This document shows, one piece after another, positions 5,473-11,555 of a stretch of 12,439 nt of DNA (position 1 is the first letter of the stretch; every line of letters starts with the position of its first letter). The notes under the pieces are model-generated. The model saw only the letters and a list, made by a program, of their open reading frames with translations. It did not search any database and was not told the origin of the DNA. This stretch comes from Trebonia sp030042015 (GTDB lineage: Bacteria; Actinomycetota; Actinomycetes; Streptosporangiales; Streptosporangiaceae), in the NCBI RefSeq assembly GCF_030042015.1, contig NZ_JASIAL010000518.1:1-12439 (forward strand), written 5' to 3'. A program made the position numbers and the translations under genes.

Positions 5473-5972
5473 GTGGGCGAGCCCGCGGCCGAGCCGGTCT
5501 CGCGGCCGGCGTCCCAGCGGGTCAGCGTGCGGTCCCAGTCGAGCGGCACGGTGTAGGCCTCGCCCTGGGCGAGTTCGCTGTCCCAGTCCTCGACCGGCAC
5601 TCGCCACATGACCTCGAACTCGATGCCGCTCGGGTCCTTCGCGTACAGCGACTTGGACAGCCGGTGGTCGCTCTCCCCCACCAGCGCTCCCGCTGCGCGC
5701 AGCTTCTCGCGCGCTTCCACCAGCTCGGCCAGCGTGCCGACCTCCCAAGCCAGGTGGTACAGCCCCACCTGCGGCCCGCCGGTCGCCCGGCCCGCCCCGA
5801 TGTCGAACAGCCCGAGGTCGTGATCGTTGACCGAGCCGGGGGACCGCAGGAACGCGGCGCGGCCAGGGATCTCCATCCGGACCTCGAAGCCGAGGGTCTG
5901 CGTGTAGAACTCGACCTCGCGTTTGAGACCGTTCACATACAACACCGCGTGGTTCAGGCGGCGTACTGGCAT
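5469..5972 (-). CDS. VOC-superfamily protein (glyoxalase / extradiol dioxygenase-like)
   Basis: A vicinal-oxygen-chelate fold protein of 167 aa, made of two beta-alpha-beta-beta-beta modules (about 5-60 and 70-125). Likely metal ligands are His8 (RRLNHAVLYV), His73 (GLYHLAWEV) and Glu120 (DPSGIEFEVMW), the three-ligand pattern of metal-dependent family members. The sequence looks more like the catechol-2,3-dioxygenase branch than glyoxalase I, but the substrate cannot be read from it. The C-terminal 40 residues, after the second module, are a family-variable tail. Start ATG at 5972 has AGGAG at 5979-5983 with 6-nt spacing. It is divergent from the M55 peptidase gene, with 56 bp between the start codons. 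Confidence 0.88.
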   Translation of the reverse strand: MPVRRLNHAVLYVNGLKREVEFYTQTLGFEVRMEIPGRAAFLRSPGSVNDHDLGLFDIGAGRATGGPQVGLYHLAWEVGTLAELVEAREKLRAAGALVGESDHRLSKSLYAKDPSGIEFEVMWRVPVEDWDSELAQGEAYTVPLDWDRTLTRWDAGRETGSAAGSPT

Positions 5973-6007
5973 GGAGAGCTCCTGATCGGCTGAAGAGTCG
6001 GCACTGC

Positions 6008-6021
6008 TCGTTCGGGATAAT
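6008..6021 (+). promoter_or_regulatory. promoter TCGTTCGGGATAAT, leaderless start of the M55 gene
   Basis: GATAAT (6016-6021) is a near-consensus -10 placed 7 nt before the ATG at 6029. The whole 14-mer recurs exactly at 7756-7769, 6 nt before the adenosine deaminase start. The alternative in-frame ATG at 6020 overlaps the -10 itself and so cannot be on the mRNA if this promoter is used. Confidence 0.6.
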
Positions 6022-6028
6022 GGATTTT

Positions 6029-6856
6029 ATGAAGATCTTTATTTCCTTCGATATGGAGGGGGTCGCCGGGATCGTTGACTGGGCCCAGTGCAGGGGGCCT
6101 GGCCAGCCGTACGAGGAGGGGCGCGCGCTGCTGCTCGGCGAGGTGAACGCCGCCATCGACGGGGCGCTGCTTGGCGGGGCGACCGAGGTCGTGGTCAACG
6201 ACTCGCACGGGACGATGAACAACCTCAACGCCGCCGAGCTGCACGGGCGGGCGGTGTACGTCGCCGGGCGGCACAAGCCGCTGTACATGATGGAGGGCAT
6301 GGACGCCAGCGTGGACGCCGTGTTCTTCGTCGGCTACCACGGGTCGATCTCAGGGACGAGCTCGGTGCTCTCGCACACGTACAACCCATCGGTCGTGTCG
6401 CAGGTCGAGCTCAACGGCGTGCCGTGCGGTGAGAGCGGGATCAACGGGCTCGTCGCGCTCGCGTGCGGGGCGCCGGTCGTGCTGATCACCGGCGACCAGC
6501 AGACGGTCACCGAGGGCGATCCGTTCTTCAAGGACGCCGAGCGGGCGGTGGTGAAGGAGTCGATCACCCGGTTCGCCGCGGCGCAGCTGCACCCGCTGGA
6601 CGCGCGTGACAAGATCGCGGGCGCGGCGCTGGCGGCGGTGCAGCGGGCGCGCTCGGTGCCGCTGCCGGACATCGCGCTGCCCGCCCGGCTCGACGTCCAC
6701 ATGCAGACCGCCGACATGGCGGAGGTGGCGAGCTGGGTGAAAGGCGCGCAGCGGACGGGCACACGGAAGGTGCGGATCGAGGGGGACGACCCGCTGGCCG
6801 TTTACCGGTCGTTCGTCGGGATCACCTACATCACCCGGGTGGCCGAAGGGCGCTAG
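6029..6856 (+). CDS. M55-family D-aminopeptidase (DppA-like)
   Basis: A zinc-dependent D-amino-acid-specific aminopeptidase of MEROPS family M55; the characterised member is Bacillus subtilis DppA, a decameric enzyme that frees D-Ala from short D-peptides. The start MKIFISFDMEGVAGI is the classic N-terminus. Expected metal ligands are present: Asp8 and Glu10 (FDMEG), His60 (NDSHG), His104 (GYHG) and Glu135 (GESG). His115 (LSHTY) matches the catalytic nucleophile-type His of DppA. Length is 275 aa, as usual. I chose the ATG at 6029 over that at 6020 because it gives the family N-terminus and fits the -10. The gene stands alone, not with a dipeptide permease, so a role in peptidoglycan-peptide or D-peptide scavenging is only inferred. 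A small minus-strand membrane protein gene ends 4 bp after its stop. Confidence 0.93.
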   Translation: MKIFISFDMEGVAGIVDWAQCRGPGQPYEEGRALLLGEVNAAIDGALLGGATEVVVNDSHGTMNNLNAAELHGRAVYVAGRHKPLYMMEGMDASVDAVFFVGYHGSISGTSSVLSHTYNPSVVSQVELNGVPCGESGINGLVALACGAPVVLITGDQQTVTEGDPFFKDAERAVVKESITRFAAAQLHPLDARDKIAGAALAAVQRARSVPLPDIALPARLDVHMQTADMAEVASWVKGAQRTGTRKVRIEGDDPLAVYRSFVGITYITRVAEGR

Positions 6857-6860
6857 CTGG

Positions 6861-7052
6861 TCAGCGGATCGCCCGGCGGCGGCGGATCTCGCGGTACCTG
6901 CGGCGCTGGGACGGGTCGAGCATGAAGTACGCAGCTGTGGGGATCCCGATCGCGAGCACGACGATCCCTGCTGTCACATACCACGGGAAGACGATCAGCA
7001 GGATCAGCCCAAGGACGATCCCCGCGATCGACCACTTCATGTGCGGTGTCAT
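6861..7052 (-). CDS. small two-helix membrane protein, unknown function
   Basis: A 63-residue protein beginning MTPHMKW, with two hydrophobic helices (about 7-23 and 25-44) joined by a tight turn around PWY, then an Arg-rich cytoplasmic-type tail (50-63). Many actinomycetes encode similar tiny membrane proteins; I do not recognise a named family. Start: the ATG at 7052 has GGAG 5 nt upstream. An in-frame ATG at 7067 would add five residues and has its own weaker GGAGAG at 8 nt, so either is possible. It is divergent from the HhH-GPD gene (63 bp between starts) and convergent with the M55 peptidase. Confidence 0.72.
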   Translation of the reverse strand: MTPHMKWSIAGIVLGLILLIVFPWYVTAGIVVLAIGIPTAAYFMLDPSQRRRYREIRRRRAIR

Positions 7053-7104
7053 GATGACTCCATCCATCCCGGCTGCTCTCCAGCCACTTTCAGCTTATCT
7101 CCGT

Positions 7105-7110
7105 GGAGGA
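7105..7110 (+). promoter_or_regulatory. Shine-Dalgarno GGAGGA that fixes the GTG start of the HhH-GPD gene
   Basis: GGAGGA is 5 nt upstream of GTG 7116. The next in-frame ATG (7128) would be 17 nt away, too far, and the frame further upstream (to 7041) lacks protein-like content. Confidence 0.8.
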
Positions 7111-7115
7111 CTGTC

Positions 7116-7733
7116 GTGCCGATTTCCATGCCCGTCGGCGCAGAGGCTAACGAACTCCTTACGCGCAGCGCGCTGGCACTGCTAATCGCGATGCTACTCG
7201 ATCAGCAGGTCCCGCTGGAACGGGCGTTCAGCGCGCCCTACGACCTGGCCCAGCGGCTCGGGCACGAGCCGACCGCGGAGGAACTCGCCGCGTTCGACCC
7301 CGGCGAGCTGGCGGCCGTCTTCGCGCAGCGCCCGGCGCTGCACCGGTTCCCGAAGGCGATGGCCGCGCGGGTGCAGGAGCTCGCGCGGCTCATCGTGACC
7401 GGGTACGGCGGCGACCCCGCCGCCGTGTGGCTGACGGCCGGCTCTGGCGCGGAGCTGCTCGCGCGGGTGTCGGCGCTGCCAGGCTTCGGCGAGCAGAAGG
7501 CGAAGATCTTCGTCGCGCTGCTCGGCAAGCAGCTCGGCGTGCGGCCGCCGGGCTGGCGGGAGGCGGCGGGATCCTTCGGCGCTGACGGGTCGTTCCTGTC
7601 CGTGGCCGACATCTGCGACGAGGAGTCGCTCGGGCAGGTCCGGTCCTACAAGAAGGGGCTGAAGGCGGCCGGGGCGGCGGCCTCGGCCGGCTCGCCGCGG
7701 CAGGCCCGGTTACGCCGGTTAGCGCCCGCGTGA
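7116..7733 (+). CDS. HhH-GPD-type base-excision-repair family protein (TIGR03252-like)
   Basis: A 205-aa cytoplasmic protein of the small helix-hairpin-helix/GPD group found across actinobacteria. Family traits are the early AMLLDQQVPLERAF segment (25-38), the helix-hairpin-helix LPGFGEQKAKIFVALLGKQ (121-139), and a C-terminal region ending SYKKGLKAAG before a low-complexity Ala/Arg tail. The Nth/MutY catalytic VDTHV-type Asp after the hairpin is not present; the equivalent stretch reads GVRPPGW, and no Fe-S cysteine cluster exists (one Cys only). Glycosylase activity is therefore not assured; DNA binding is likely. Start GTG 7116 is set by its strong Shine-Dalgarno. The adenosine deaminase gene follows 42 bp later but has its own promoter. 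Confidence 0.85.
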   Translation: MPISMPVGAEANELLTRSALALLIAMLLDQQVPLERAFSAPYDLAQRLGHEPTAEELAAFDPGELAAVFAQRPALHRFPKAMAARVQELARLIVTGYGGDPAAVWLTAGSGAELLARVSALPGFGEQKAKIFVALLGKQLGVRPPGWREAAGSFGADGSFLSVADICDEESLGQVRSYKKGLKAAGAAASAGSPRQARLRRLAPA

Positions 7734-7755
7734 TGAGGGGGCAGACAGCGCGCGT

Positions 7756-7769
7756 TCGTTCGGGATAAT
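7756..7769 (+). promoter_or_regulatory. promoter TCGTTCGGGATAAT, leaderless start of the adenosine deaminase gene
   Basis: This is the identical 14-mer to 6008-6021. GATAAT ends at 7769, 6 nt before the ATG at 7776, and no Shine-Dalgarno is present. No convincing -35 hexamer is seen at 16-19 bp upstream in either copy; the shared GTTCGG just upstream may act as an extended -10. Confidence 0.6.
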
Positions 7770-7775
7770 CCCTGT

Positions 7776-8834
7776 ATGTCAGGGATCGGGATCGAGTCGT
7801 TCATAGCGCGGCTGCCGAAGGTGGAACTGCACGTCCACCTGGTCGGCTCGGCGTCGGCGGCGTCCGTGCTCGAGCTGGCGCGCCGGCACCCGGAAAGCCC
7901 GGTGCCGCGCACCGAGGAGGGGCTGCGCGAGTTCTACGCGTTCCGCGACTTCCCGCACTTCATCGCGGTCTACAAGGCCGTGAGCGCGCTGCTCACCGAG
8001 CCTGAGGACATCGCGGACCTGGTGCGCGGGGTGGCGCGGGACCTGGCCGTGCAGCAGGTCAGGTACGTCGAGATGCAGGTCGCGCCGTACCCCTTCCGGC
8101 GGGCCGGCATGCCGCCGGCGGTGATTAGCGAGGCGCTCGACGCGGGCGCGCGGGACGCGCTGTCCGCCTGTGGCGTGCGGATCGCCTACATCTTCGATTT
8201 CCCCGGGCAGACCGCCGACCAGGACGCGGTGCCCACGCTCGAGCACGCGCTGACCGCGCCGCCGCAGGCGCTGATCGGTATCGGGATCGGCGGCATCGAG
8301 GCGGAACGGGCGCCGCATACGGACGTGATCAGGGACGTGTTCGGCGCGGCGGCCGCGGCGGGGCTGCACTGCGTGCCGCACGCCGGCGAGACCACCGGGC
8401 CGGAGACCGTCTGGGAGGCGATCGAGTTCCTGCACGCCGAACGGATCGGGCACGGGATCAACTCGCTTGCCGACCCGCGGCTTGTCGCTTACCTGCGGGA
8501 GACCCAACTGCCTGTGGACGTCTCCCCGACCTCCAACGTGTGCACCCGGTGCGTGGCGTCGCTCGGCGAGCACCCGCTGCCGCGGATGCTCGCCGAGGGC
8601 CTGTACGTCACGCTGAACAGCGATGACCCGCCGATGTTCGGCACCTCGCTGAGCAACGAGTACCTGGTGGCGGCCCGGGTGTTCGGGCTCTCGGCCGCCT
8701 CGCTCGCCGCCCTGGCCGGCAACGCGGTGCGGGCGTCGTTCCTCGAGCAGGACGCCAAGGAGGAGCTCATCGCGGAGATAGCCGGCGTCGCCGGGCCGGC
8801 TCAGGAACCCGGCTTCGGGGTGGGCGGGATGTAA
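7776..8834 (+). CDS. adenosine deaminase family protein
   Basis: An amidohydrolase-fold purine (deoxy)nucleoside deaminase-type enzyme of 352 aa. Zinc ligands are His19 and His21 (VELHVHLVG), His202 (VPHAGE) and Asp283 (NSDDP). Glu205 (HAGE), His226 (ERIGHG) and Asp284 are the catalytic residues expected from human ADA. One departure is that the ribose-contacting Asp of the usual HLDG motif is Val23 here (HLVGS). The substrate may thus differ from plain adenosine; related actinobacterial members act on other amino-purines such as aminodeoxyfutalosine. Adenosine deaminase is the safe label, the exact substrate an open question. It has its own leaderless promoter. The last 34 bp overlap the convergent secreted-protein gene. 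Confidence 0.9.
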   Translation: MSGIGIESFIARLPKVELHVHLVGSASAASVLELARRHPESPVPRTEEGLREFYAFRDFPHFIAVYKAVSALLTEPEDIADLVRGVARDLAVQQVRYVEMQVAPYPFRRAGMPPAVISEALDAGARDALSACGVRIAYIFDFPGQTADQDAVPTLEHALTAPPQALIGIGIGGIEAERAPHTDVIRDVFGAAAAAGLHCVPHAGETTGPETVWEAIEFLHAERIGHGINSLADPRLVAYLRETQLPVDVSPTSNVCTRCVASLGEHPLPRMLAEGLYVTLNSDDPPMFGTSLSNEYLVAARVFGLSAASLAALAGNAVRASFLEQDAKEELIAEIAGVAGPAQEPGFGVGGM

Positions 8835-9379
8835 TTGTCATAGCAGTCCAGTGCGGGCGTGTACGTCTGCGGGTTCTTGATCGAATCGTTGGTGATCGTG
8901 ATGAGTTCGCCTTCGACCCAGTCTGTGGTGTACGGCGGATTGACATTGCTCGTGAACTTGAGCAGGGGGGTCGCGGCGTCGGTGCGACGACCGGTCCCGG
9001 CCACCGTCCAGGTGTCTACCTTGTTAAAGCCGGGCCAGCACCAGACCGCCTGCGTAGTGCTCTGCAGGAGTCCTGTCGCTGTCCACGGGGTCCCGAGCTG
9101 CGTGCAGTACGAGCCGAAGTGGATCTGAGAGGCAGGGATCTGATCGCACGGAGTCGTCCACGTAAATGGAATCTTCTGCGGGTTCGCCGCGGCCACCCTG
9201 GCCAGGGACGCCGTGGCGGCCGGCGCCCGGGCAGCCGGCGCCGGGGCGGCGCTGGCCTGGCTCAGCCCGAGCCCCATGAGCCCGGTGACCGCCACCGCGA
9301 CCACCAGCAGGCGGACGAGCCGCTGTCTTGCTCGTGTCGCGAGGCCATGCTCACCGCGCTCCCCGCTGCGCTGGGTCAT
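8801..9379 (-). CDS. small secreted four-cysteine protein, unknown function
   Basis: A 192-aa exported protein. The N-terminus has Arg residues (to R23), a hydrophobic core (LVRLLVVAVAVTGLMGLG, about 21-38) and an Ala-X-Ala cleavage site, QASA-AP, after residue 44. The mature part starts with an Ala/Pro-rich spacer and continues as a compact domain with Cys78, Cys92, Cys114 and Cys179, enough for two disulfides, and many Trp, Tyr and Thr residues (FTWTTPC, AVWCWPGFNKVDTW, TTDWVEGELITITND). It ends with a Pro-rich IPPTPKPGS. I do not recognise the family. Start ATG 9379 has a strong GGGAGG (9385-9390) at 5 nt. It lies downstream of, and on the same strand as, the secreted epimerase, but a large hairpin separates them. 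Confidence 0.82.
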   Translation of the reverse strand: MTQRSGERGEHGLATRARQRLVRLLVVAVAVTGLMGLGLSQASAAPAPAARAPAATASLARVAAANPQKIPFTWTTPCDQIPASQIHFGSYCTQLGTPWTATGLLQSTTQAVWCWPGFNKVDTWTVAGTGRRTDAATPLLKFTSNVNPPYTTDWVEGELITITNDSIKNPQTYTPALDCYDNYIPPTPKPGS

Positions 9380-9521
9380 GACAACCTCCCTGGATCGCTG
9401 GATGCCAGGCGGAGGTCATGCTGGCCGCCAGGAGCGGTTTCCCCCGGAGCTGGCCGTCGGCTCAACCGCAGCATGCGCCCGGCCGCCGGGTCATCATCCG
9501 TCCCGGGTGAGAAATGGTTAT

Positions 9522-9580
9522 CGATGTGTCCCGGGTCGCGCAGCCGTCACGCCGTCACGACGCGAACCCGGGACACATCG
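9522..9580 (-). terminator. large hairpin after the aldose epimerase gene
   Basis: A perfect 15-bp arm (9522-9536 with 9566-9580) is followed, past one bulged base, by four more CGCG pairs (9537-9540 with 9561-9564), closing a 20-nt loop. The loop itself contains CCGTCACG twice in tandem. It starts 16 bp after the epimerase stop in the direction of transcription. No T-run follows. A factor-assisted or stem-only terminator is likely; it would also stabilise the 3' end of the epimerase mRNA. Confidence 0.7.
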
Positions 9581-9596
9581 GGCTGGCCGGCCCGGA

Positions 9597-10976
9597 TCAG
9601 GACGAGAACGCGAAGATCGTCGTCGTGGTCATCGTCTGGCCGGCGAACAGCTCGGCCGACGGGAAGTTGGGCTGGTTCGGCGCGTTCGGGAAGTCCTCTG
9701 TCTCGAACGCGTACGCCTGCGTCTGGCGGTAGAGGTGGCCGCTGATGCCGATGAGCGTGCCGTCGAGGAAGTTGCTGGTGTAGAACTGGATGCCCGGCTG
9801 GTCGGTCCAGACGGTCAGGTGCCGGCCGCTGACCGGATCGTAGGCGGTGGCGGCCAGGGTGAGCCCGTCGAGCTGGGGACCGGTGGTGTTGAGCACCCAG
9901 TTGTGGTCGTATCCATGGCCGATGAGGAGCTGCTGGCAGGCCTGGGAGCTGGGCTGGGTGCAGTCGTCGATCCCGGACGCGATCGTGCGCGGCCGCAGGA
10001 AGTCGAACGGCGTGCCGGCGACAGGGACCTCGGTGCCGAGCGGGATCGAGGTGGCGTCGACCGGCGTGTAGTCGTCGGCGTTGATGGAGACCACCTGGCT
10101 GGCGGCGCTGCCTGATGCCTCGCCCGCCAGGTTGAAGTAGCTGTGGTTGGTCAGGTTGACCACGGTGTTCAGGTTGGGCGAGTCGTTGTGCACCACGTAG
10201 TGGATGCCGTACTGCCCCGCGTTGCTCAGCGTGAACGTGACGTCGACGGTGATCTGGGCGGGATAGCCGGTGCAGCCCTGCGGGAAGCTCGTGCAGCCGG
10301 GGCTCGTGTTCGGCGCGGCGCCGTCGCCGTTCGGGCTGACGAGCTGGAGGGTGACGCCCACCTCGTCGTTCGTGGTGATGAGGCCGCCGACCTGCGACCA
10401 GACGTGGCTGCCGAAGCCGACCAGCCCGCCGTGCAGGCTGTTCGGCCCGTTGTTCAGTGCGACCGTGTAGGTGTGCACCTTGCCGTCGGGCTGCATGAGC
10501 TGGAAGGTGCCGCCGGCGATCCGGTTGGCGTAGCGGCCGATCGTCTCGCCGAAGTACGGGCCGCCGTTGGCGGTCACCGGCGGGCTGTTCTCGGCCACGT
10601 AGTCGGCGAGGGTCGCGAATCCGAGCACGACGTCCGCCACCTGGCCGTCGCTGCCGGGGACGTAGATCGCCTGGGTGGTGGCGCCGTAGGAGAGCAGCTG
10701 AATCGTCACGCCCTGGGCGTTGGTCATCGTGTACCGGTACGTGGGGGTGAGCTTGCCGGTGTACGGCTCCACCGTGCTGCCGAAATACTCCTTGGTGATC
10801 GACAGCTGGCCACCCGCTCCGTTGCTCACGGCATGCGAGGCGGCCGGCGCCCTGGCGGCGGCGAGCACCCCGCCGAGCGCGAGCGCCGCTACTGCCGCGG
10901 CGCTTATCCCCGCCCTGGCCAGGATGCGGGTCCGGGTCACGGCCCGCAGATATCGGTGTCTGCCCTCAGTACGCAT
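9597..10976 (-). CDS. secreted aldose 1-epimerase (mutarotase, GalM family)
   Basis: Interconverts alpha and beta anomers of aldoses such as galactose or glucose, here apparently outside the cell. A signal peptide is clear: Arg-rich start, hydrophobic core (about 22-41) and AASHA-VS cleavage near residue 49. Family motifs in order are GRYANRIAGG (148-157), NNGPNSLHGG (175-184, catalytic-type His182), NLTNHSYFNLAG (274-285, His278), GYDHNW (355-360, Asp357) and FETEDFPNAPNQPNFPS (424-440) with the catalytic base Glu425. It is 459 aa, longer than the roughly 340-aa cytosolic enzymes because of the leader and two loop insertions, each with a Cys pair (228/235 and 339/347) that suit an oxidised extracellular fold. 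Start: ATG 10976 with AAGGGAG at 5 nt. The open frame extends to 11060, but that would bury the signal peptide. Confidence 0.93.
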   Translation of the reverse strand: MRTEGRHRYLRAVTRTRILARAGISAAAVAALALGGVLAAARAPAASHAVSNGAGGQLSITKEYFGSTVEPYTGKLTPTYRYTMTNAQGVTIQLLSYGATTQAIYVPGSDGQVADVVLGFATLADYVAENSPPVTANGGPYFGETIGRYANRIAGGTFQLMQPDGKVHTYTVALNNGPNSLHGGLVGFGSHVWSQVGGLITTNDEVGVTLQLVSPNGDGAAPNTSPGCTSFPQGCTGYPAQITVDVTFTLSNAGQYGIHYVVHNDSPNLNTVVNLTNHSYFNLAGEASGSAASQVVSINADDYTPVDATSIPLGTEVPVAGTPFDFLRPRTIASGIDDCTQPSSQACQQLLIGHGYDHNWVLNTTGPQLDGLTLAATAYDPVSGRHLTVWTDQPGIQFYTSNFLDGTLIGISGHLYRQTQAYAFETEDFPNAPNQPNFPSAELFAGQTMTTTTIFAFSS

Positions 10977-10981
10977 GAAAG

Positions 10982-10988
10982 CTCCCTT
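10982..10988 (-). promoter_or_regulatory. Shine-Dalgarno AAGGGAG that fixes the epimerase start
   Basis: On the minus strand AAGGGAG ends 5 nt before ATG 10976. The alternative upstream start at 11060 has no such site. Confidence 0.8.
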
Positions 10989-11000
10989 CGCTGGCCTGGA

Positions 11001-11018
11001 GCCGGCCGCGCGGCCGGC
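11001..11018 (-). promoter_or_regulatory. perfect 18-bp GC palindrome in the epimerase 5' leader
   Basis: GCCGGCCGC is followed directly by its complement GCGGCCGGC. As RNA it would fold into a 7-bp all-GC stem with a GCGC loop, 12 nt upstream of the Shine-Dalgarno. It may tune translation or protect the 5' end; it could also be chance in GC-rich DNA. Confidence 0.4.
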
Positions 11019-11035
11019 GCTGGCCTCGTGAGGGA

Positions 11036-11062
11036 TTATGAGCAATGAAAACGAGATCATAA
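11036..11062. promoter_or_regulatory. inverted repeat TTATGA-N15-TCATAA, overlapping a possible -10 for the epimerase
   Basis: Perfect 6-bp arms lie in the AT-rich island. On the minus strand the right arm contains TATGAT (11056-11061), a fair -10 hexamer that would give a leader of about 75 nt before the epimerase ATG. A protein bound here would block that promoter. Confidence 0.4.
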
Positions 11063-11089
11063 CGCCCTGCTGAACAAATCCCCTAAATA

Positions 11090-11112
11090 TTTATGCGAGA
11101 ATCAGGCATAAA
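11090..11112. promoter_or_regulatory. operator-like dyad TTTATGC-N9-GCATAAA
   Basis: Perfect 7-bp arms with a 9-bp spacer, AT-rich, about 30 bp upstream of the possible epimerase -10. Size and symmetry fit a dimeric regulator such as a LacI, GntR or AraC-type sugar regulator, but none is encoded in the window. Confidence 0.45.
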
Positions 11113-11124
11113 GATTTTGCTTTT

Positions 11125-11156
11125 GGCAATTTTGACACATTGGTTGCGCAATTGCC
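11125..11156. promoter_or_regulatory. inverted repeat GGCAATT-N18-AATTGCC enclosing TTGACA
   Basis: Perfect 7-bp arms. Between them on the plus strand is TTGACA (11132-11137), a consensus -35, but no good -10 follows at 16-18 bp (TTGATT at 19 bp is the nearest). The right arm is also part of the 8-bp palindrome GCAATTGC. Confidence 0.35.
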
Positions 11157-11306
11157 TTGATTGACGGGCGTCGCCCGCACGGGGACAGGCGCCTGACCGG
11201 CCGCTTCCCCGGCACGGTCGTTAATTTCAGCTCCGGACAGCGGGCCCTGGAGCGAAACGTCGCGGCGCAGGGCGGACCGCGCCGGGGCCGGCGCGGTCGC
11301 GGCGGA

Positions 11307-11354
11307 TAACGGGAAAGAAAGACCCGGTCAGGACCGGTCGGATCTTTCCCGTTA
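11307..11354. other. strong 48-nt two-part hairpin in the divergent intergenic region
   Basis: TAACGGGAAAGA (11307-11318) pairs perfectly with TCTTTCCCGTTA (11343-11354). Inside, CCGGTC-AG-GACCGG (11324-11337) forms a second stem, separated by 5-nt internal loops on each side. It lies 330 bp upstream of the epimerase start and 207 bp before the membrane-protein gene, so it terminates neither. It may end an unseen small transcript from the AT-rich island, or be part of a structured RNA. Confidence 0.55.
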
Positions 11355-11549
11355 AATGGCTATGCCCGGCCCGCGGGGCATGGGCAGGCACCCGTGTGAC
11401 GGGCGGAGGCCCGGCCGCCGAAGTGGCGCGGCCCCTGGGCCCGCTGACAGCGATGGCGGCTGCTGGGGCCGCGGGGGCCGCGGGGTGGCCGGCGCGGGAA
11501 ACGCCGCGGTTCAGCGCCGAGCCGACGGCTGCGGCCGGCGGCACGGCCG

Positions 11550-11555
11550 TACAGT
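11550..11555 (+). promoter_or_regulatory. candidate -10 element (TACAGT), leaderless start of the membrane-protein gene
   Basis: TACAGT fits TANNNT and is exactly 6 nt before GTG 11562, the same spacing as at the kinase and adenosine deaminase genes. No Shine-Dalgarno is seen. Confidence 0.35.

Noticed and set aside
6020..6028. ATG at 6020 as start of the M55 gene
   Set aside because: It overlaps the GATAAT -10 and adds three residues not typical of the family; ATG 6029 gives MKIFISFDMEG.
5455..6300. 281-codon minus-strand frame spanning the VOC gene and the start of the M55 gene
   Set aside because: It is out of frame with the VOC protein and antisense to the M55 N-terminus, with no family motifs.
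9213..11048. Long plus-strand frames opposite the secreted protein and epimerase
   Set aside because: They are antisense to genes with signal peptides, strong Shine-Dalgarno sites and complete catalytic motifs.
10977..11060. 28-residue N-terminal extension of the epimerase
   Set aside because: It would place the Arg-rich start and hydrophobic core of the signal peptide internally, and it lacks a ribosome binding site.
11227..11544. 105-codon minus-strand frame between the epimerase and membrane-protein genes
   Set aside because: It is Ala/Pro/Arg-rich, reads across the long hairpin, and has no start signal. This is typical of chance open frames in GC-rich DNA.
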